A stretch of DNA of 27,900 nucleotides from Paramacrobiotus richtersi (GCA_034698045.1 JAQGAU010000456.1:1-27900), one strand, 5' to 3'. Counted from the first letter of the stretch, positions 8,717 through 18,719 are shown. A program made the numbers and translations. Notes: generated from the letters alone by a model not told the origin.

Positions 8717-10719
8717 CACATGCTGCATGTAAACAGTGACCTGAGCATTGGGTAGAGAAATCTCTTGTCCATCTTATGTACCTTATGCAGCAACTGTCTC
8801 AGATTTAATACAGACGTATGAGTCGGTATGAACAAAGGCAGTACTAGTATTAGTACTAAGCCCAAAAGAACGGAACACTGGAAAGCCGAAAAACAAGCTC
8901 AAAAATACTGTGATCAGAAGAACGTAACAGAGAAAAACAGTGGCCAGTAACCCAAGCCCGGCGACGTGAAGGTCGCTGTGGCTTGTATGTATACTTCTAC
9001 TAGACAAGTAAGAACGAAGTAGAACAGAGAACACAGCTAGACAATAGCAAGCGGTAATGAACTAGTCAAGTAAGGCAACAGACGAACAGAATCAGTATCT
9101 CATGTTACAATCACGTTTTCATCTGACACAAAAACCCGGGCAGGGAACGAAAGAATGATTACCCACCAGAAACTGTTCTGTTCGGGTGCAGAAGCGCTTA
9201 AAAATTCATGTTTTCATATAGCCACGGATGTAGTCTTTTACAAGGAACCAAAGACCGTTCGCATATCTGTTTTTCCAAGTTTGTTACGGGGCTGTCAGGA
9301 ATTTCTCGGGCGTCTGCCAAAACGGCAGACTGTAGCGACTTCTTTCTCATCCCAAATGACAGCAAATACTTACAGTACATGTTGATCATTACTTGCCGAT
9401 GGTCCTTTATCCCGTCTTTGCTGCCACGCTCAGTCATGATTCTAAGGAGACGCAGACGTCCCGCTGTGAAATGGGCGATGTCGATGGAGAGTGTGCAGAG
9501 ATTTTGTTGGAGTATGTGTATTGTGTAATACTGGAACAACAGCGAATAACTGGATGCGTATCTTCCATGCACTGTTTTATATGCGGTACGAATCGTACCA
9601 AATATAAAAAAGTGCAGGGTAAATAAGCCCGTATCACGCTCGAACGGTTACTTACTCGACCTTCAACAATGGCATAAAGACAGGCAGTGCAAGGCAAACG
9701 TCCGAGAAAGGGTATGATCTTTGTATGTAAGTGATATATACCGGTCGCACGGGGACAAACTTCGCCGTTCTCACCGAATTTGATTACTTAGAATATGCGG
9801 CGTTGCGAACCTACACATTACATTACGACATCTGCTTGCGATCGCGCGCGACAGTTTGTCCTTGGCTAATCACTTTTCCGGTCACGATTAACTGGAATAA
9901 GCGTGTTGGAAAGCTTCTATGGTAGACCGATTACGCTTAGTTTTTCTATCAACCACGCAAACGAAGAGATGAGTACCTAATTATTTCTACAAAGTTTATT
10001 GAAAGTCTAGCAGATTACATTAATGTTTGGGGGTATGGAGCCGTTTGTTAAATTCAGCTGCAACAAGAGAAAGTTTGTGGCAGGCACTGCACACAGTATT
10101 GTTCGAGAAACGCGCGGGACTTGCGCGTTAGACTTTCGCTTGAATGGTGTCAGAATTGATTGGCCTGCGGATTTTAATTACCAGAAGCAATGCTTCTTCG
10201 CGTACATTCTAGCGGAGCGTTTTTGTACCGTTTTAGAAATCGTGAGTTATGGTTGTATGTTGGTATTTATGAATCAGACAATATTGTGAATGGCGGGAAC
10301 TTCTATAACGTTCTGCTGTAAGCCAGCTAAATTTTGCAAAATTAATGGTCAGCGCTATATCCTTAAACTCTCCTTACCTAGTGTCCTTGTTTATACTGCT
10401 CTGACAACTTCAGCCTGTTGCTACTCTTAATATATGGACGGCCGTTGCATATGCAAGTAAGCTATATTTTTGTAGTGCTGTGCTTCCCACAAGGCCACAA
10501 CGTCCAAACGGGTTTGCGGATCAATTACTAACGTAACGTACGTAACTGTATCGCGCTACCCATATCACATAGCAATATGTACGTAGTAGATTCATACAAA
10601 GATGTAAAAATCAGCTATCGAGATGAACAGCTCCATCACAGAATTTTATTTCCATAAAAGCCGAGCATTAATTATTTGTCTCGCCTTTGTGCGTATGGGG
10701 GACTGTAATTTGGCAACTG
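8717..10719. other. About 2 kb without a firm gene
   Basis: Several frames of 60-124 codons overlap on both strands and none matches a family I know. A minus-strand frame at 8783-9034 has a hydrophobic stretch (FLCYVLLITVFLSLFFG) but no ATG at its start. A short perfect hairpin, GTCTGCC-AAAAC-GGCAGAC, lies at 9312-9330. The most exon-like piece is listed separately at 9374-9463. Confidence 0.5.
9374..9463 (-). other. Possible 90-bp coding exon, unrecognised
   Basis: On the minus strand a frame open from 9572 to 9198 contains a good acceptor (CCCATTTCACAG before 9463) and a strong donor (TACT then GTAAGTAT after 9374). The enclosed residues include RLRLLRIMTERGSKDGIKDH and look helical and basic. 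No family is recognised and no partner exons are evident, so it could be chance. Confidence 0.2.
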
Positions 10720-11000
10720 CGACACTGCAAGCAATAGAATCAGATTGACTTTAGTAATTTGCGTAATACAGGGTGTGCATCAGTAAATATCCCACTGCAT
10801 ATTCGGACAGTGAGATCTGTGAGAGATACTCTAAGGGAAAATTGTTTAACGGGATGCTGACCGAAATCTTTTGGTAACCACCATCGTGAATCTGCCGAAA
10901 TATCCAGGAAAGTGTAATATATTGTAGATCAGGACTTGGTTGAGCAGAGGCAAGGCAGATCGGAACACAGACAATAGTGATATATATGACTGCACACATA
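10720..11000. repeat. Block Q, copy 0
   Basis: cgtaatacagggtgtgcatc (near 10763) and the following 200 bp match the Q blocks at 17815-18050 and 21720-21950, down to the shared polypyrimidine-like stretch on the minus strand (TCTGCCTTGCC). It shows that the tandem array once extended left of the live GPCR gene. No reading frame is kept in common among the three copies, so I treat it as non-coding. Confidence 0.6.
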
Positions 11001-11256
11001 TTTCGGCTCGGACGTACAAATTTGGGCGGAAGGGAAACCAGGAAGCCAGCTGAGCCGGCAGCCGAATATTATGTGCGGATAGTGTACCGACGTACGCTTT
11101 TCCGTTATTAAACACTTCGTATTCCTGTACTCTTGTACAAAATAAAACGATACATTTGGTTATGCTACGAAAATTACCAACAAAGCCTGTGCAAAACTGA
11201 TACTGCATAATTACGAGCATAATACCAAGACCTTTTGCTAAAAATGTTAAAGCCAT
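10846..11256 (-). CDS. 136-codon ORF, doubtful
   Basis: The frame starts at a true ATG in a good context (ACCATGG) and runs 136 codons. The product would have a hydrophobic start (MALTFLAKGLGIMLVIM) like a signal peptide or anchor. The last third overlaps block Q, and the same frame is not preserved in the two other Q copies, which argues against selection on the protein. It matches no family I recognise and lies 507 bp downstream of the GPCR stop codon. It could be chance, or a young gene. Confidence 0.2.
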   Translation of the reverse strand: MALTFLAKGLGIMLVIMQYQFCTGFVGNFRSITKCIVLFCTRVQEYEVFNNGKAYVGTLSAHNIRLPAQLASWFPFRPNLYVRAEICVQSYISLLSVFRSALPLLNQVLIYNILHFPGYFGRFTMVVTKRFRSASR

Positions 11257-11762
11257 GGTAACTGTTCAAGGGAACGTGAAGATCTTTAATGTGCTGAATC
11301 TGTTGATTGTGTTTTGTCGATCTTCATTATGTTTAGCAAATATTATATAGGTGGTGGGTACGCGAGAGCTATGTCCTGGTAATTTACATAAGACGTATAA
11401 AACACAGTTGGCTGGGTCAAAGGACTTAATTGTGGTTGCGACAGGATGGCATCTCGAGAAGGGATAAAAGTGGCAGCTGTAAAAGGAAACATAACGCTTG
11501 ATGATGTACAAGGCAGCATGTAATAATTACGAAAGGTGTAAACATGTAATCAATTACGAAAGCGGTGCGAAACATGACAGTGATTACACTGATTAAAAAC
11601 ATCAGATGACTTATTAGCATAATCTCAGGAATTTATGCATGGGTCGGCATGATGTGATCACTGATCATTGGGGAAACTCAGCGACTGGGTTCACAAGACA
11701 CTTCTTCACAGATTCCTCTGCAAATCAGCGCAGAAGTACCGTTGTAGACATGTAGGTAGTTT

Positions 11763-13361
11763 TTACACAGCATGTGTCACCGCGCGCCAGCAGATCCTTA
11801 TTCCATCACGGTACGACTTGCACAGAACCAGAAAGGTCACCTATAATAACACGAATACTACACTTGTAATTTCGTTAGTTATGGTTTGCGTATACTTGTG
11901 AAAACGTAAGTTATTACTTACTTATTAGTATTGTGGAGAACAAACAGTTTGCTAGCCCGTGAGTTAGAGGTACTTCTAAACGCTCGAAACAGTTTACATA
12001 CAATGCGTACTGCGTTGATCTACTGCAAAGGGTTGTCTTTATCAAGTTCTCGTCTTTATCGAAAACGTATACGTAAACGTTTATTTAACTTTATTACTCG
12101 TGGGTGTCAGAATATTATTTTTATGCCTTCATATCAGGCTGGTATCTGAGCTAATGGCTGAACAGTGGTGCATGCAAGCAAATTGGCCTAAGCTGTCCTT
12201 AATCTTACCGGTGTGCCAAGAACTCCCACATACGTCAACCCACGCATCCACAGAAACACAACGGGCTGTTCGCCGAAGCGATGCGGGAAATGTATTGCAC
12301 TGATCATGATCGGCATGTAACATATGATATACCAAATTGACGACACTAGCAACATCCGCGACACGAGGGTTCTCTTGGCTAATCGTGCCGGGCTGGCCAC
12401 ACCCTCTGCCTCTTTTGTCCGAGGTTTCTTACCACAGTAGCCCTTGATGAACACCCCACCCGATAATACAACATGAGCTGCTAAAACCCCGAACGTCGGA
12501 ATGAACGTCTGGACAATACCGATCATCTGGACAAATTTGATTCCTGTTGAACCGGGCCGGTCCCGTACATCGCATGTCTCCCAGGGAGGCGAGAAATACG
12601 GGATCATGATAGTGGTGTCCATGAAGGGCCAAGTCATGGCCGCGGCGACGATCCATGTTAGAATGACGGCCCCCATGACGCATTTGCCCTTCCAGAGATG
12701 GGCGTAAGTGACGGGGCAGAGAACAGCGGTGACGCGGTTGATGGACAGGAGGAAAGCGGCCCAGTTGCCGCTGGCGATGAAGAGCATGTATAAATAGTAA
12801 ACAACCTGCGAAAACGCTGCCGCAATAAACAATGTACGACATATTGTGCATAATGTGCAGCTATAACATGATCGATACAGTACGTAGCAGTACACTTTCG
12901 CATCGTCTGTCTTCAATGTCAACATTTTTATAGAATTATGCCACCGAGGCACCGAGCATAGTAGTTAGCGATATAGAATAGCTACAAAAAGAGATGCAAA
13001 AAGCGGCCTAAACTAAACAAGCATTTCCTACCTGACAAGTAGAAAGACTGAACTGCCATCCGGGAACATACGCCGACAAAGTCAGTGCAGGACGGATTAC
13101 AGCGCTTTGGAGCAGTTCAATTAAGCACAAGTGTAGGATTTGTAAATGGGAACCTTTCCTTAGCTCTTTTTGGATCAGAATAGAGCATATCAGAACGGTT
13201 AGCAAAATGCTTTCGAGAAGAACTATACCTAGACAAAAATACACGTACGCTGTAAACGACGAATAGTACACTGTACGAAAAGGTGTCAAATTTGTTTGGT
13301 TTCGGAGTGATCTGGTAATGATAGTCTCGGATTCGGAAACGTTCCACACGAGCGTCTCCAT
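11763..13361 (-). CDS. Class A (rhodopsin-like) GPCR, three exons, 334 aa
   Basis: The model is exon 1 at 13361-13032 (110 codons), exon 2 at 12805-12209 (199 codons) and exon 3 at 11840-11763 (25 codons and TAA). All introns are phase 0: 226 bp (donor CAG/GTAGGA, acceptor TTCGCAG) and 368 bp (donor CCG/GTAAGA, acceptor TTATAG). The N-terminus has three N-glycosylation sites (N7, N21, N24) and no signal peptide. Helix 1 covers about 31-58. C109 at the top of helix 3 can pair with C188 in loop 2. The DRY box is replaced by NRV (133-135, in SINRVTAVLCPVTY). W161 marks helix 4 and P213 helix 5. CYMP (272-275) replaces CWxP in helix 6. In helix 7, TPVTF (308-312) stands for NPxxY, split by intron 2, followed by LVLCKSYRDG of helix 8. 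The ATG at 13361 is chosen because the dead copy at 16487 keeps it and the frame above has no ATG. The ligand is unknown; an orphan chemosensory or peptide receptor is an inference. Confidence 0.85.
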
Positions 13362-13457
13362 GTTTTCATCGGACACTAACCGTACTGAAGCTTGTGACCG
13401 AGCAGTAAAGAAACACAGCAAGACAAACAGAGAGTGACGCGACAGAAGTGCCTCGCA

Positions 13458-13464
13458 TTTATAA
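13458..13464 (-). promoter_or_regulatory. TATA box of the GPCR gene
   Basis: Minus-strand GCTTATAAATGC lies about 100 bp upstream of the ATG, which gives a leader of roughly 70 nt if initiation is 30 bp downstream. A flanking AGCGCTCTAAAAATTCC near 13476-13495 is kept at 16628-16645 in the dead unit 2 copy, where the TATA box itself is not. Confidence 0.65.
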
Positions 13465-13573
13465 GCGTCTGGGAATTTTTAGAGCGCTGTTTTACACTCA
13501 GTCACCACAAGGCCATTACGATAATTAGGTTACATGATTCGCTTCAAGGTCAATCTAATTAGTACTGAACATG

Positions 13574-13769
13574 TCACGAACAGCGGATCTTCAAGGATCT
13601 GGGACCCCTCCTAGCTCGTTCGAGAGAAAGCAGGCTGTTTCCTGTTCCGGCGCGCAACCGGAAATTAGAAGAACACAAATAAATAAGCTTTGACTTTCCA
13701 AAGAAAACTTTAATTTCCTTTCGGAAGGTCAAGAAGACAAGGACAGACGAGACTTGCAGAACGATCGAG
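13574..13769 (-). CDS. Conserved GPCR-tail-like last exon, unit 1
   Basis: After an acceptor (CATGGTTTCAG) the frame gives 64 codons and a TGA. It begins with a hydrophobic stretch (SIVLQVSSVLVFL), then TFRKEIKVFFGKSKL and the conserved SNFRLRAGTGNS. A hydrophobic segment followed by FRKE-type basic residues resembles the helix 7 to helix 8 junction of a class A GPCR. It cannot belong to the GPCR at 11763-13361, which has its own exon 3; it would end a gene lying to the right on the same strand, perhaps the one holding the microprotein exon. Copies at 16.7 and 20.5 kb are conserved but out of frame. The stop is only 110 bp from the GPCR TATA box. The protein assignment is tentative. Confidence 0.35.
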
Positions 13770-15138
13770 CTGAAACCATGAGTAACACACTGTACAGTTT
13801 TATAGAACAACAGTTGTCTCCGATCGCATGTTGATGTATACGTCGAATAAAGCAAGTTAATTGTACAAATAAAATATGTTTCCGATTAGGCGTTACAGTA
13901 TTCGGAATCAATTAGATTGTTACACAAGTTCAGGCACCGGTTTGTTATACCTGACATCCCCAACAGCATCTATGTACTGACCGATATGACCAAGTCGTAC
14001 CTCCGGTATGTAAAGAAACCGGCATGGCATATGCCAAATTTCTTCCTGTTCTGCGGATGTTTTGTGGGCCTTCCAATACTGAAGACTGCACAAGCCGAAA
14101 AGTAAATTCTCCGAACTAGAACACCAAACTGATCAGCTGTGCAAATCAGTGTGATTGTTCCGGAAGTTGTGACCTTGTTGTGCCCTTCCCAGTCTGCTTT
14201 GTAAAATTGCGCTATCAGATCTCTGTGAATTATCGAAACTTCCGAAGAAAAAACTTCTTCCTCGAGATTCATGAAAATTTCATCTTTCTACCTCTATAAC
14301 CGACGGCCGTTATCACAAGACGTCCTAGAATAAATAGAATGCGACTGCCCCTCGATTTAATGCTCTAACTGTTTCGTAAATAATGTGCCGTTGGGCACAA
14401 CTGCACAGCCATATAGTTTTTGCACCACTTTATGTCGATTGTGATGTAAAAATTTTTTGGTAAAAGTTCGTACCTGTTCAGTGAGAACATGAGAAAATTC
14501 GGATGTTTTACACAAAAGTGCAAGTGCACTGGTTCTATTTTCAGCATGTTAAACTGAACTATGCCTTCTGCATTTCGAACTGCATAGGCAAAGAAGTTAG
14601 GTAGCAAGTCGCTGAATTACTTCTATGGCAGGCAATATATGCGTAAAATTATGTAGCTTTATGGAATTTAAAGCACACACACTGGCATAACTTTCGATTT
14701 CGATTTACGGTAGATGGTTGTTGCATCGTTATTACATTCAGTAGCAGTATATATGGACCTGCGTATTACGATTAATGCGATTGTGTAGTAAAGGTCAGCT
14801 TGTTGTATATGACATATGATAGTACCGCGTAGTCTGGACTTACTAATACGGGCGTATTTCCACAATGTTTCTCTATATTTACTGCCAAGCATATTTCATA
14901 ACGGATCTTGCTTCAGCCGCATATATCTAGTACCAAGAACTTACTAGATCTAAAAGGACTGTTATCTGATTGTATCACGCATGACGTCAGCGGTTGGCGA
15001 TGCAGCTAAATCTGCGCCCGTAGACTTCTATGTTGTGGGCGATTTCAGGAACTTGGTTGCATTTCCCTTAAAGTGGCAAGCTATAGCTCAAAAGATAGAA
15101 AAGGAAATTTAGTGTAGGGTCTTGACTCAGCTTTTAAC
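13770..15138. other. Spacer of unit 1, no firm gene
   Basis: The part to about 14270 matches 16960-17110 and 20820-21130 in the other units, including caccggtttgttatacctgac and attgttccggaagttgtgac. No frame is conserved across copies, so it may be intron or upstream sequence. From 14270 to 15130 I see no counterpart and no gene. A cAMP-element-like ATGACGTCAG lies at 14981-14990. Confidence 0.5.
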
Positions 15139-15234
15139 TCATGGATCAGCTTCCCTTTTAACCCATGGATCCAGAGTAGTCTTAACGGACTGTTGGCACA
15201 CGAAACCCACCCATTTTCGTCCAACGGTACACAT
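15139..15234 (-). pseudogene. Broken microprotein gene, unit 1
   Basis: The promoter (TATA at 15481-15487), leader exon end (CAT/GTAAGT after 15335), a short 93-bp intron and the acceptor (TTTAAAG) 7 nt before the ATG match the open copies at 18.2 and 22.1 kb. The exon begins MCTVGRKWVGFVCQQSVKTT, aligning with the first 20 residues of the intact copies. The match then stops where a duplicated ttttaacycatggatc motif (about 15132-15170) has come in. The membrane segment is missing and the frame ends after 31 codons. The RRQSS motif of the intact copies has become CQQSV. This copy looks dead as a membrane protein. Confidence 0.65.
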
Positions 15235-15480
15235 CACAAAGCTTTAAAGTAAAGGTCAAGTTACCATGACAGTATTTACTCAGGAAATTGAGCTTTGACT
15301 ATCGACAGCTGCAAGTCACAAGAAAGTTACTTACATGCAAATGGTATGCAAGCTCCTGTGAAACGGAAACGCGATACCACTTGAACAATACAACGACAAT
15401 TAAAGGAAGTTTTCCGAAGTTGCCGTAAACAGGACGAGATTGCCAGTGTTTAGCTGCAGTGACATATCCCAGACCTGCGG

Positions 15481-15487
15481 CTTTATA
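15481..15487 (-). promoter_or_regulatory. TATA box of the unit 1 microprotein copy
   Basis: Minus-strand GGCTGTATAAAGCCGCAG aligns with the TATA boxes at 18720 and 22621. The leader exon (to 15335) contains the conserved CCTGTTTACGGCAAC. Confidence 0.6.
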
Positions 15488-15984
15488 CAGCCAGTATTGT
15501 ATTAGCCAGTACATGGCTCACCACTCCCGATGCGGCCGAAAGGACTGTCACAGTACACATGTCATGAAACGTCTGCTAAAAAACAAACAGCAGTACTAAC
15601 AGCGATAACATTCAGGTTGTTAATTAAAACAAGACAAAATTGTTGTGCCGGCCAACCGGAATGATTGGCCGACTAGTAACAGCGCGGCGCAACGACTGAA
15701 CCAGTCTGACTGATCATTCTCTTCCGCATTAACTCTGGGTCCGCACAACAAGTTCGGTCACGTTTTTTTACTGACAGTCTTACAAATCGGTTGGCTGAAA
15801 GCTGTCCCCGACGGCAGGTTTCTTTCGATGGTTTTCAGAAAAGCGCCCAACGGCACAATCTTAATAGGCAAAATTTATTGGGCAGCTAGACAGAACCGCG
15901 CTTGATGGCGAACATATATATCGCTGCTTGAACGGTCCATATGGGCAGCCACAACAGCAGCGGCTCGAATCATTCGACCGCCAG

Positions 15985-15994
15985 ATGACGTCAT
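15985..15994. promoter_or_regulatory. cAMP-response-element palindrome, unit 1
   Basis: Perfect palindrome ATGACGTCAT in the conserved context CGCCAGATGACGTCATG, 498 bp upstream of the microprotein TATA box. It contains the full CREB/ATF site TGACGTCA. Confidence 0.6.
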
Positions 15995-16237
15995 GCGAGC
16001 ACTAAGTAGTACCCGCGATCTCTGGCGAAGCAACTTGTAAACATAATTCCTTACATCATAGAATGTCATGCTTACACCGTTTCTTTTCCAAATCGGCGCA
16101 CTTTAGACAAAAATATATTTTTTGTGTGTCTCGGGTTATGCGGGTATGCAGTCATGTATTTTGTACGCTTACCGCAAAAGATGAGCAGGTTTTCGAGATT
16201 CTCGTCCGCATTGTTATTTGCCGATTCTGTATAACAT

Positions 16238-16487
16238 AAAACGCAAGTTTAAGATTTGTAAACAAGAACCTTTCCTTACACTTGTTAGCTCCTTTTGGGT
16301 TAGAACAGACCATATTAGGAATTCTAAGAAAATGCTTACAATAAGAACTGTCTACCATATAGGCAGAGATATACCCCCGACGTCCACGACTAATAGTACA
16401 AAAATGTATCAAATTTGTCTAACTGAGCCATTCCGAAATCAGTGTTAATTTATCAGATACCGAAACGTTGAACACGAGTGTCTCCAT
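16238..16487 (-). pseudogene. GPCR exon 1 pseudogene, unit 2
   Basis: This matches exon 1 of the live GPCR at 13032-13361. The start METLVFNVS is kept, and the helix 1 end QKEL...RKGS and LQIL are recognisable, with 9 extra bases between QKEL and RKGS. An in-frame stop comes after about 22 codons and more damage follows. The similarity continues upstream to about 16640, but the TATA box is lost. At about 16238 the match ends abruptly inside helix 2 and is replaced by the promoter-upstream block of the unit 1 microprotein, so exons 2 and 3 of this copy have been deleted. Confidence 0.8.
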
Positions 16488-16705
16488 TTCATCATCGAAC
16501 ACTGACCAGTATCTGAACGGAAACTACACGAAGCTTGTAATTATAACTTGTGACTGAACAGCAAAAAAACACAGCAAGACAAAGTAAACATGGCGCAATA
16601 TTAGTGTCTAGTATTGGTTAGTGTCAAGGGATTTTTAGAGCGCTGCTTAGATTTAAGATAATTATTAGACAGCAGGATTCGATTAAAGGTCAAATTCGTT
16701 AGCAT

Positions 16706-16918
16706 GGAATATGTAACGCACAGCGGATCGTCAGGAGTTGTGACCCACTTAGTTCGCTCGACAGAAGAGAGGCTGCTTCCTGTTCCTGCGCGCATCCGGA
16801 TATTAGAAGGACAAAAAGATGCAAACAAGTTCGACTCCCTAAAGAGGACTTTTATTTCTTTAAAAGGTACAAGAAGACGAGGACAGACGATACTACCAGA
16901 GAGAGAACGAGCTGAAAC
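16706..16918 (-). pseudogene. GPCR-tail-like exon, unit 2, broken
   Basis: It aligns with 13574-13769: acceptor CCAGGTTTCAG, then a segment encoding SNIRMRAGTGSS and VERTKW. Several silent differences from unit 1 lie in the RAGTG region (GCC/GCA, CTG/CTC, GAA/GAG), as expected of a once-coding exon. Small indels before this region shift the frame relative to unit 1, and the original stop is lost. Confidence 0.45.
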
Positions 16919-17171
16919 CTGGACTGGATCGTTGTACTGTACAGTTACAAAATAATAACGACCGTTACGATTGCCTCCGATTGCTCATTGTCTTACGAAT
17001 ACAACGATCATTAACTGTACAAATAAAAACAGCTCCCAGTTGAGCGTGACAGTATCTGGTTGTTGCAAAAGTTTCCGCACCGCTTTGTTATTCCTGACGG
17101 CTGACATTGCCAATAGCACCTATACCTGTACTGTGTTAGATACGTGGATGTATATGTATGTGCGGATTATT

Positions 17172-17336
17172 CTATACTTTGAAAAGTACAGCAGCTTATG
17201 TCAAATTTTTTACGGATCACCGGATATTGCACCTATGCCAATGCACTGGGAGCGCGGGTGCAATTATTACCGTCACTGCAATATCCCGTGATCCTTAAAC
17301 AATGTGACATAAGCTGCTGCACTTGTCGAAGTATAG
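17172..17336. repeat. 165-bp hairpin with 60-bp arms
   Basis: The arm 17172-17231 pairs with 17277-17336 at 53 of 60 positions, with a 45-nt loop. Both arms contain cagcagcttatgtca. Inside, attgcacc (17226-17233) can also pair with ggtgcaat (17257-17264). There are no gaps in the arm alignment. Units 1 and 3 lack it at the matching place. It may be a small foldback MITE or the template of a long hairpin RNA. Confidence 0.85.
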
Positions 17337-17559
17337 GTATGAGAATGTGAGAGAAAAGACCAATAATATTTATTTGGCATAAGCCCGGTTGTACAGGTGT
17401 TACCAAAGCAAAGCAGTTCAAAAAACCAAGTCATACCTCTTCTATAAGAAAACTGACATGTGCATATTTCAACAGCTTAGCCAGCCTTTTTCACTGAAAA
17501 CTGAACAGGTAAATCGCTATTTCGGCATCAACGGGAACTATGCATGACTGCGCAGTTAT

Positions 17560-18070
17560 GCCCAAACGACACCTCTGTAATTTTTAAAGGTCATCTTGTA
17601 TAACATTATTATTGCGCACTGTGATCTCGCTTTCGCAATGTTTTCGCTTCTGCGAAGACGCTTTCATAATGCATCTTGCTTCTGCAGATTAATAGTACCA
17701 TCACAAAGATTGAAACTCAGCTTATCCCGCTATCGTGCATGTGATATACCATAATTTAACATTTTGCAGCGAGACCGCAAACCGACAAAGAAACCGGCTT
17801 TAATCAGCAGCGTAACGCAGGGTGTGCACCACAAAACATGCGCTTTCGGACTAACGAAAGAAACTACTGAACAAGACACTAACCGCAACCTCCAGCAAAT
17901 TCCGGGATCATTACCAATTAACCATAGATTGCAAAATATTCATATGGATTAAAATTCAAATCAGGTTGTCAACCAGACGTTTATGTAGCAGCAGCAAGGG
18001 AGATCGTAGATCGTCGGTAGATGGTAGATCGTAATAAACTCTGTATAGGCGAGAGCAGTGCTTGGACCTA
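17560..18070. repeat. Block Q, unit 2
   Basis: It matches 21500-21960, including tcgctttcgcaatgttttcgcttctgc and gaaaccggctttaat, and in part 10720-11000. A local cluster of tagatcg repeats sits at 18001-18033. On the minus strand a frame continuing from the microprotein exon (VLWIRDGWRCVRR) has a matching piece in unit 3 (LLWVRDGWRCVHL), a possible second conserved coding segment near 18135-18190. Confidence 0.55.
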
Positions 18071-18197
18071 AAATTTCCCCTCTTTGATAGTCGGTTATCC
18101 TCGCTCAGATACACGGGAAATGTGGAGTAAGAAAACAACCGGCGCACGCACCGCCAGCCGTCCCGAATCCAGAGAACTCTGGAGTTGCAAACGTTAG

Positions 18198-18368
18198 TCA
18201 TCCGGTGCATGTAGCGGCGGCCGGGCTAGCCGCTGAGCAGCCCATAGGTGACCAACAGCATGGCAAACAGCAAATAGCAACATGACAAGCAACAAGCAGC
18301 ATGGTGACAGGAATTTTTGAGGACTGTCGGCGTACAAAGTCCACCAGTTGTTGTCCAATGTCAGACAT
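18198..18368 (-). CDS. 56-aa single-pass membrane microprotein, unit 2
   Basis: Model: TATA box at 18720-18727, a non-coding leader exon ending at 18561 (CAT/GTAAGT), a 185-bp intron, acceptor TTTACTTTGCAG at 18376, then ATG 7 nt into exon 2. The product starts MSDIGQQLVDFVRRQSS, a polar N-terminus with two adjacent arginines. One hydrophobic, cysteine-rich segment follows (about 20-39, TMLLVACHVAICCLPCCW), then SPMGCS and a short tail. There is no cleavable signal peptide pattern, so it is probably a membrane-anchored protein with a short tail on each side. RRQS fits the RRxS consensus for protein kinase A. Against the unit 3 copy, 11 of the 23 differing codons in the shared 45 are synonymous, and the other frames lack this bias. 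The last 11 residues differ because of small indels. No known family is recognised. Confidence 0.6.
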   Translation of the reverse strand: MSDIGQQLVDFVRRQSSKIPVTMLLVACHVAICCLPCCWSPMGCSAASPAAATCTG

Positions 18369-18719
18369 CACAAAGCTGCAAAGTAAAGTTCCTTAATTTT
18401 TCCGAAGTTAGAGCCCTGGCTATCAACTACAATCAGCTGTTTACTGTTACACCTTGCACAAAGTTAAATAATGCGAACACAAAGAAACAACGAAACACAG
18501 TTTTCAAAATGTGCATCAGGAGGTCAACGGTGTACGTTCCAGATAAAGGTTGTTACTTACATGCGAACGGTCTGCACTCGATCCTTCGGAACGAAAACGG
18601 GATACGACATAAGTCACATAACAACTACACTTAACGTATGTTTTCCCAGGTTGCCGTAAACAGGACTGGAATGCCGAATGTTTGGAATTTGGACTGACTG
18701 TTGAGATCACATTCTGCGA

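Noticed and set aside
10751-10999. A minus-strand frame starting like a signal peptide (MCAVIYITIVCVPICLASAQ)
   Set aside because: It overlaps block Q, and the aligned sequence in units 2 and 3 does not keep the frame; the apparent hydrophobic start is probably chance.
12188-12208. Residues VRLRTA read after LGTP at the end of GPCR exon 2
   Set aside because: They lie in the intron after the GTAAGA donor. The true continuation VTFLVLCKS is in exon 3, supported by its copy in unit 3.
12429-12851. Histidine- and arginine-rich frame on the minus strand over GPCR exon 2
   Set aside because: It is an out-of-frame shadow of GPCR exon 2.
13362-13421. Upstream extension of the GPCR (LCFFTARSQASVRLVSDEN)
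   Set aside because: It has no ATG, only a TTG, so it is leader sequence; the ATG at 13361 is kept in the pseudogene copy.
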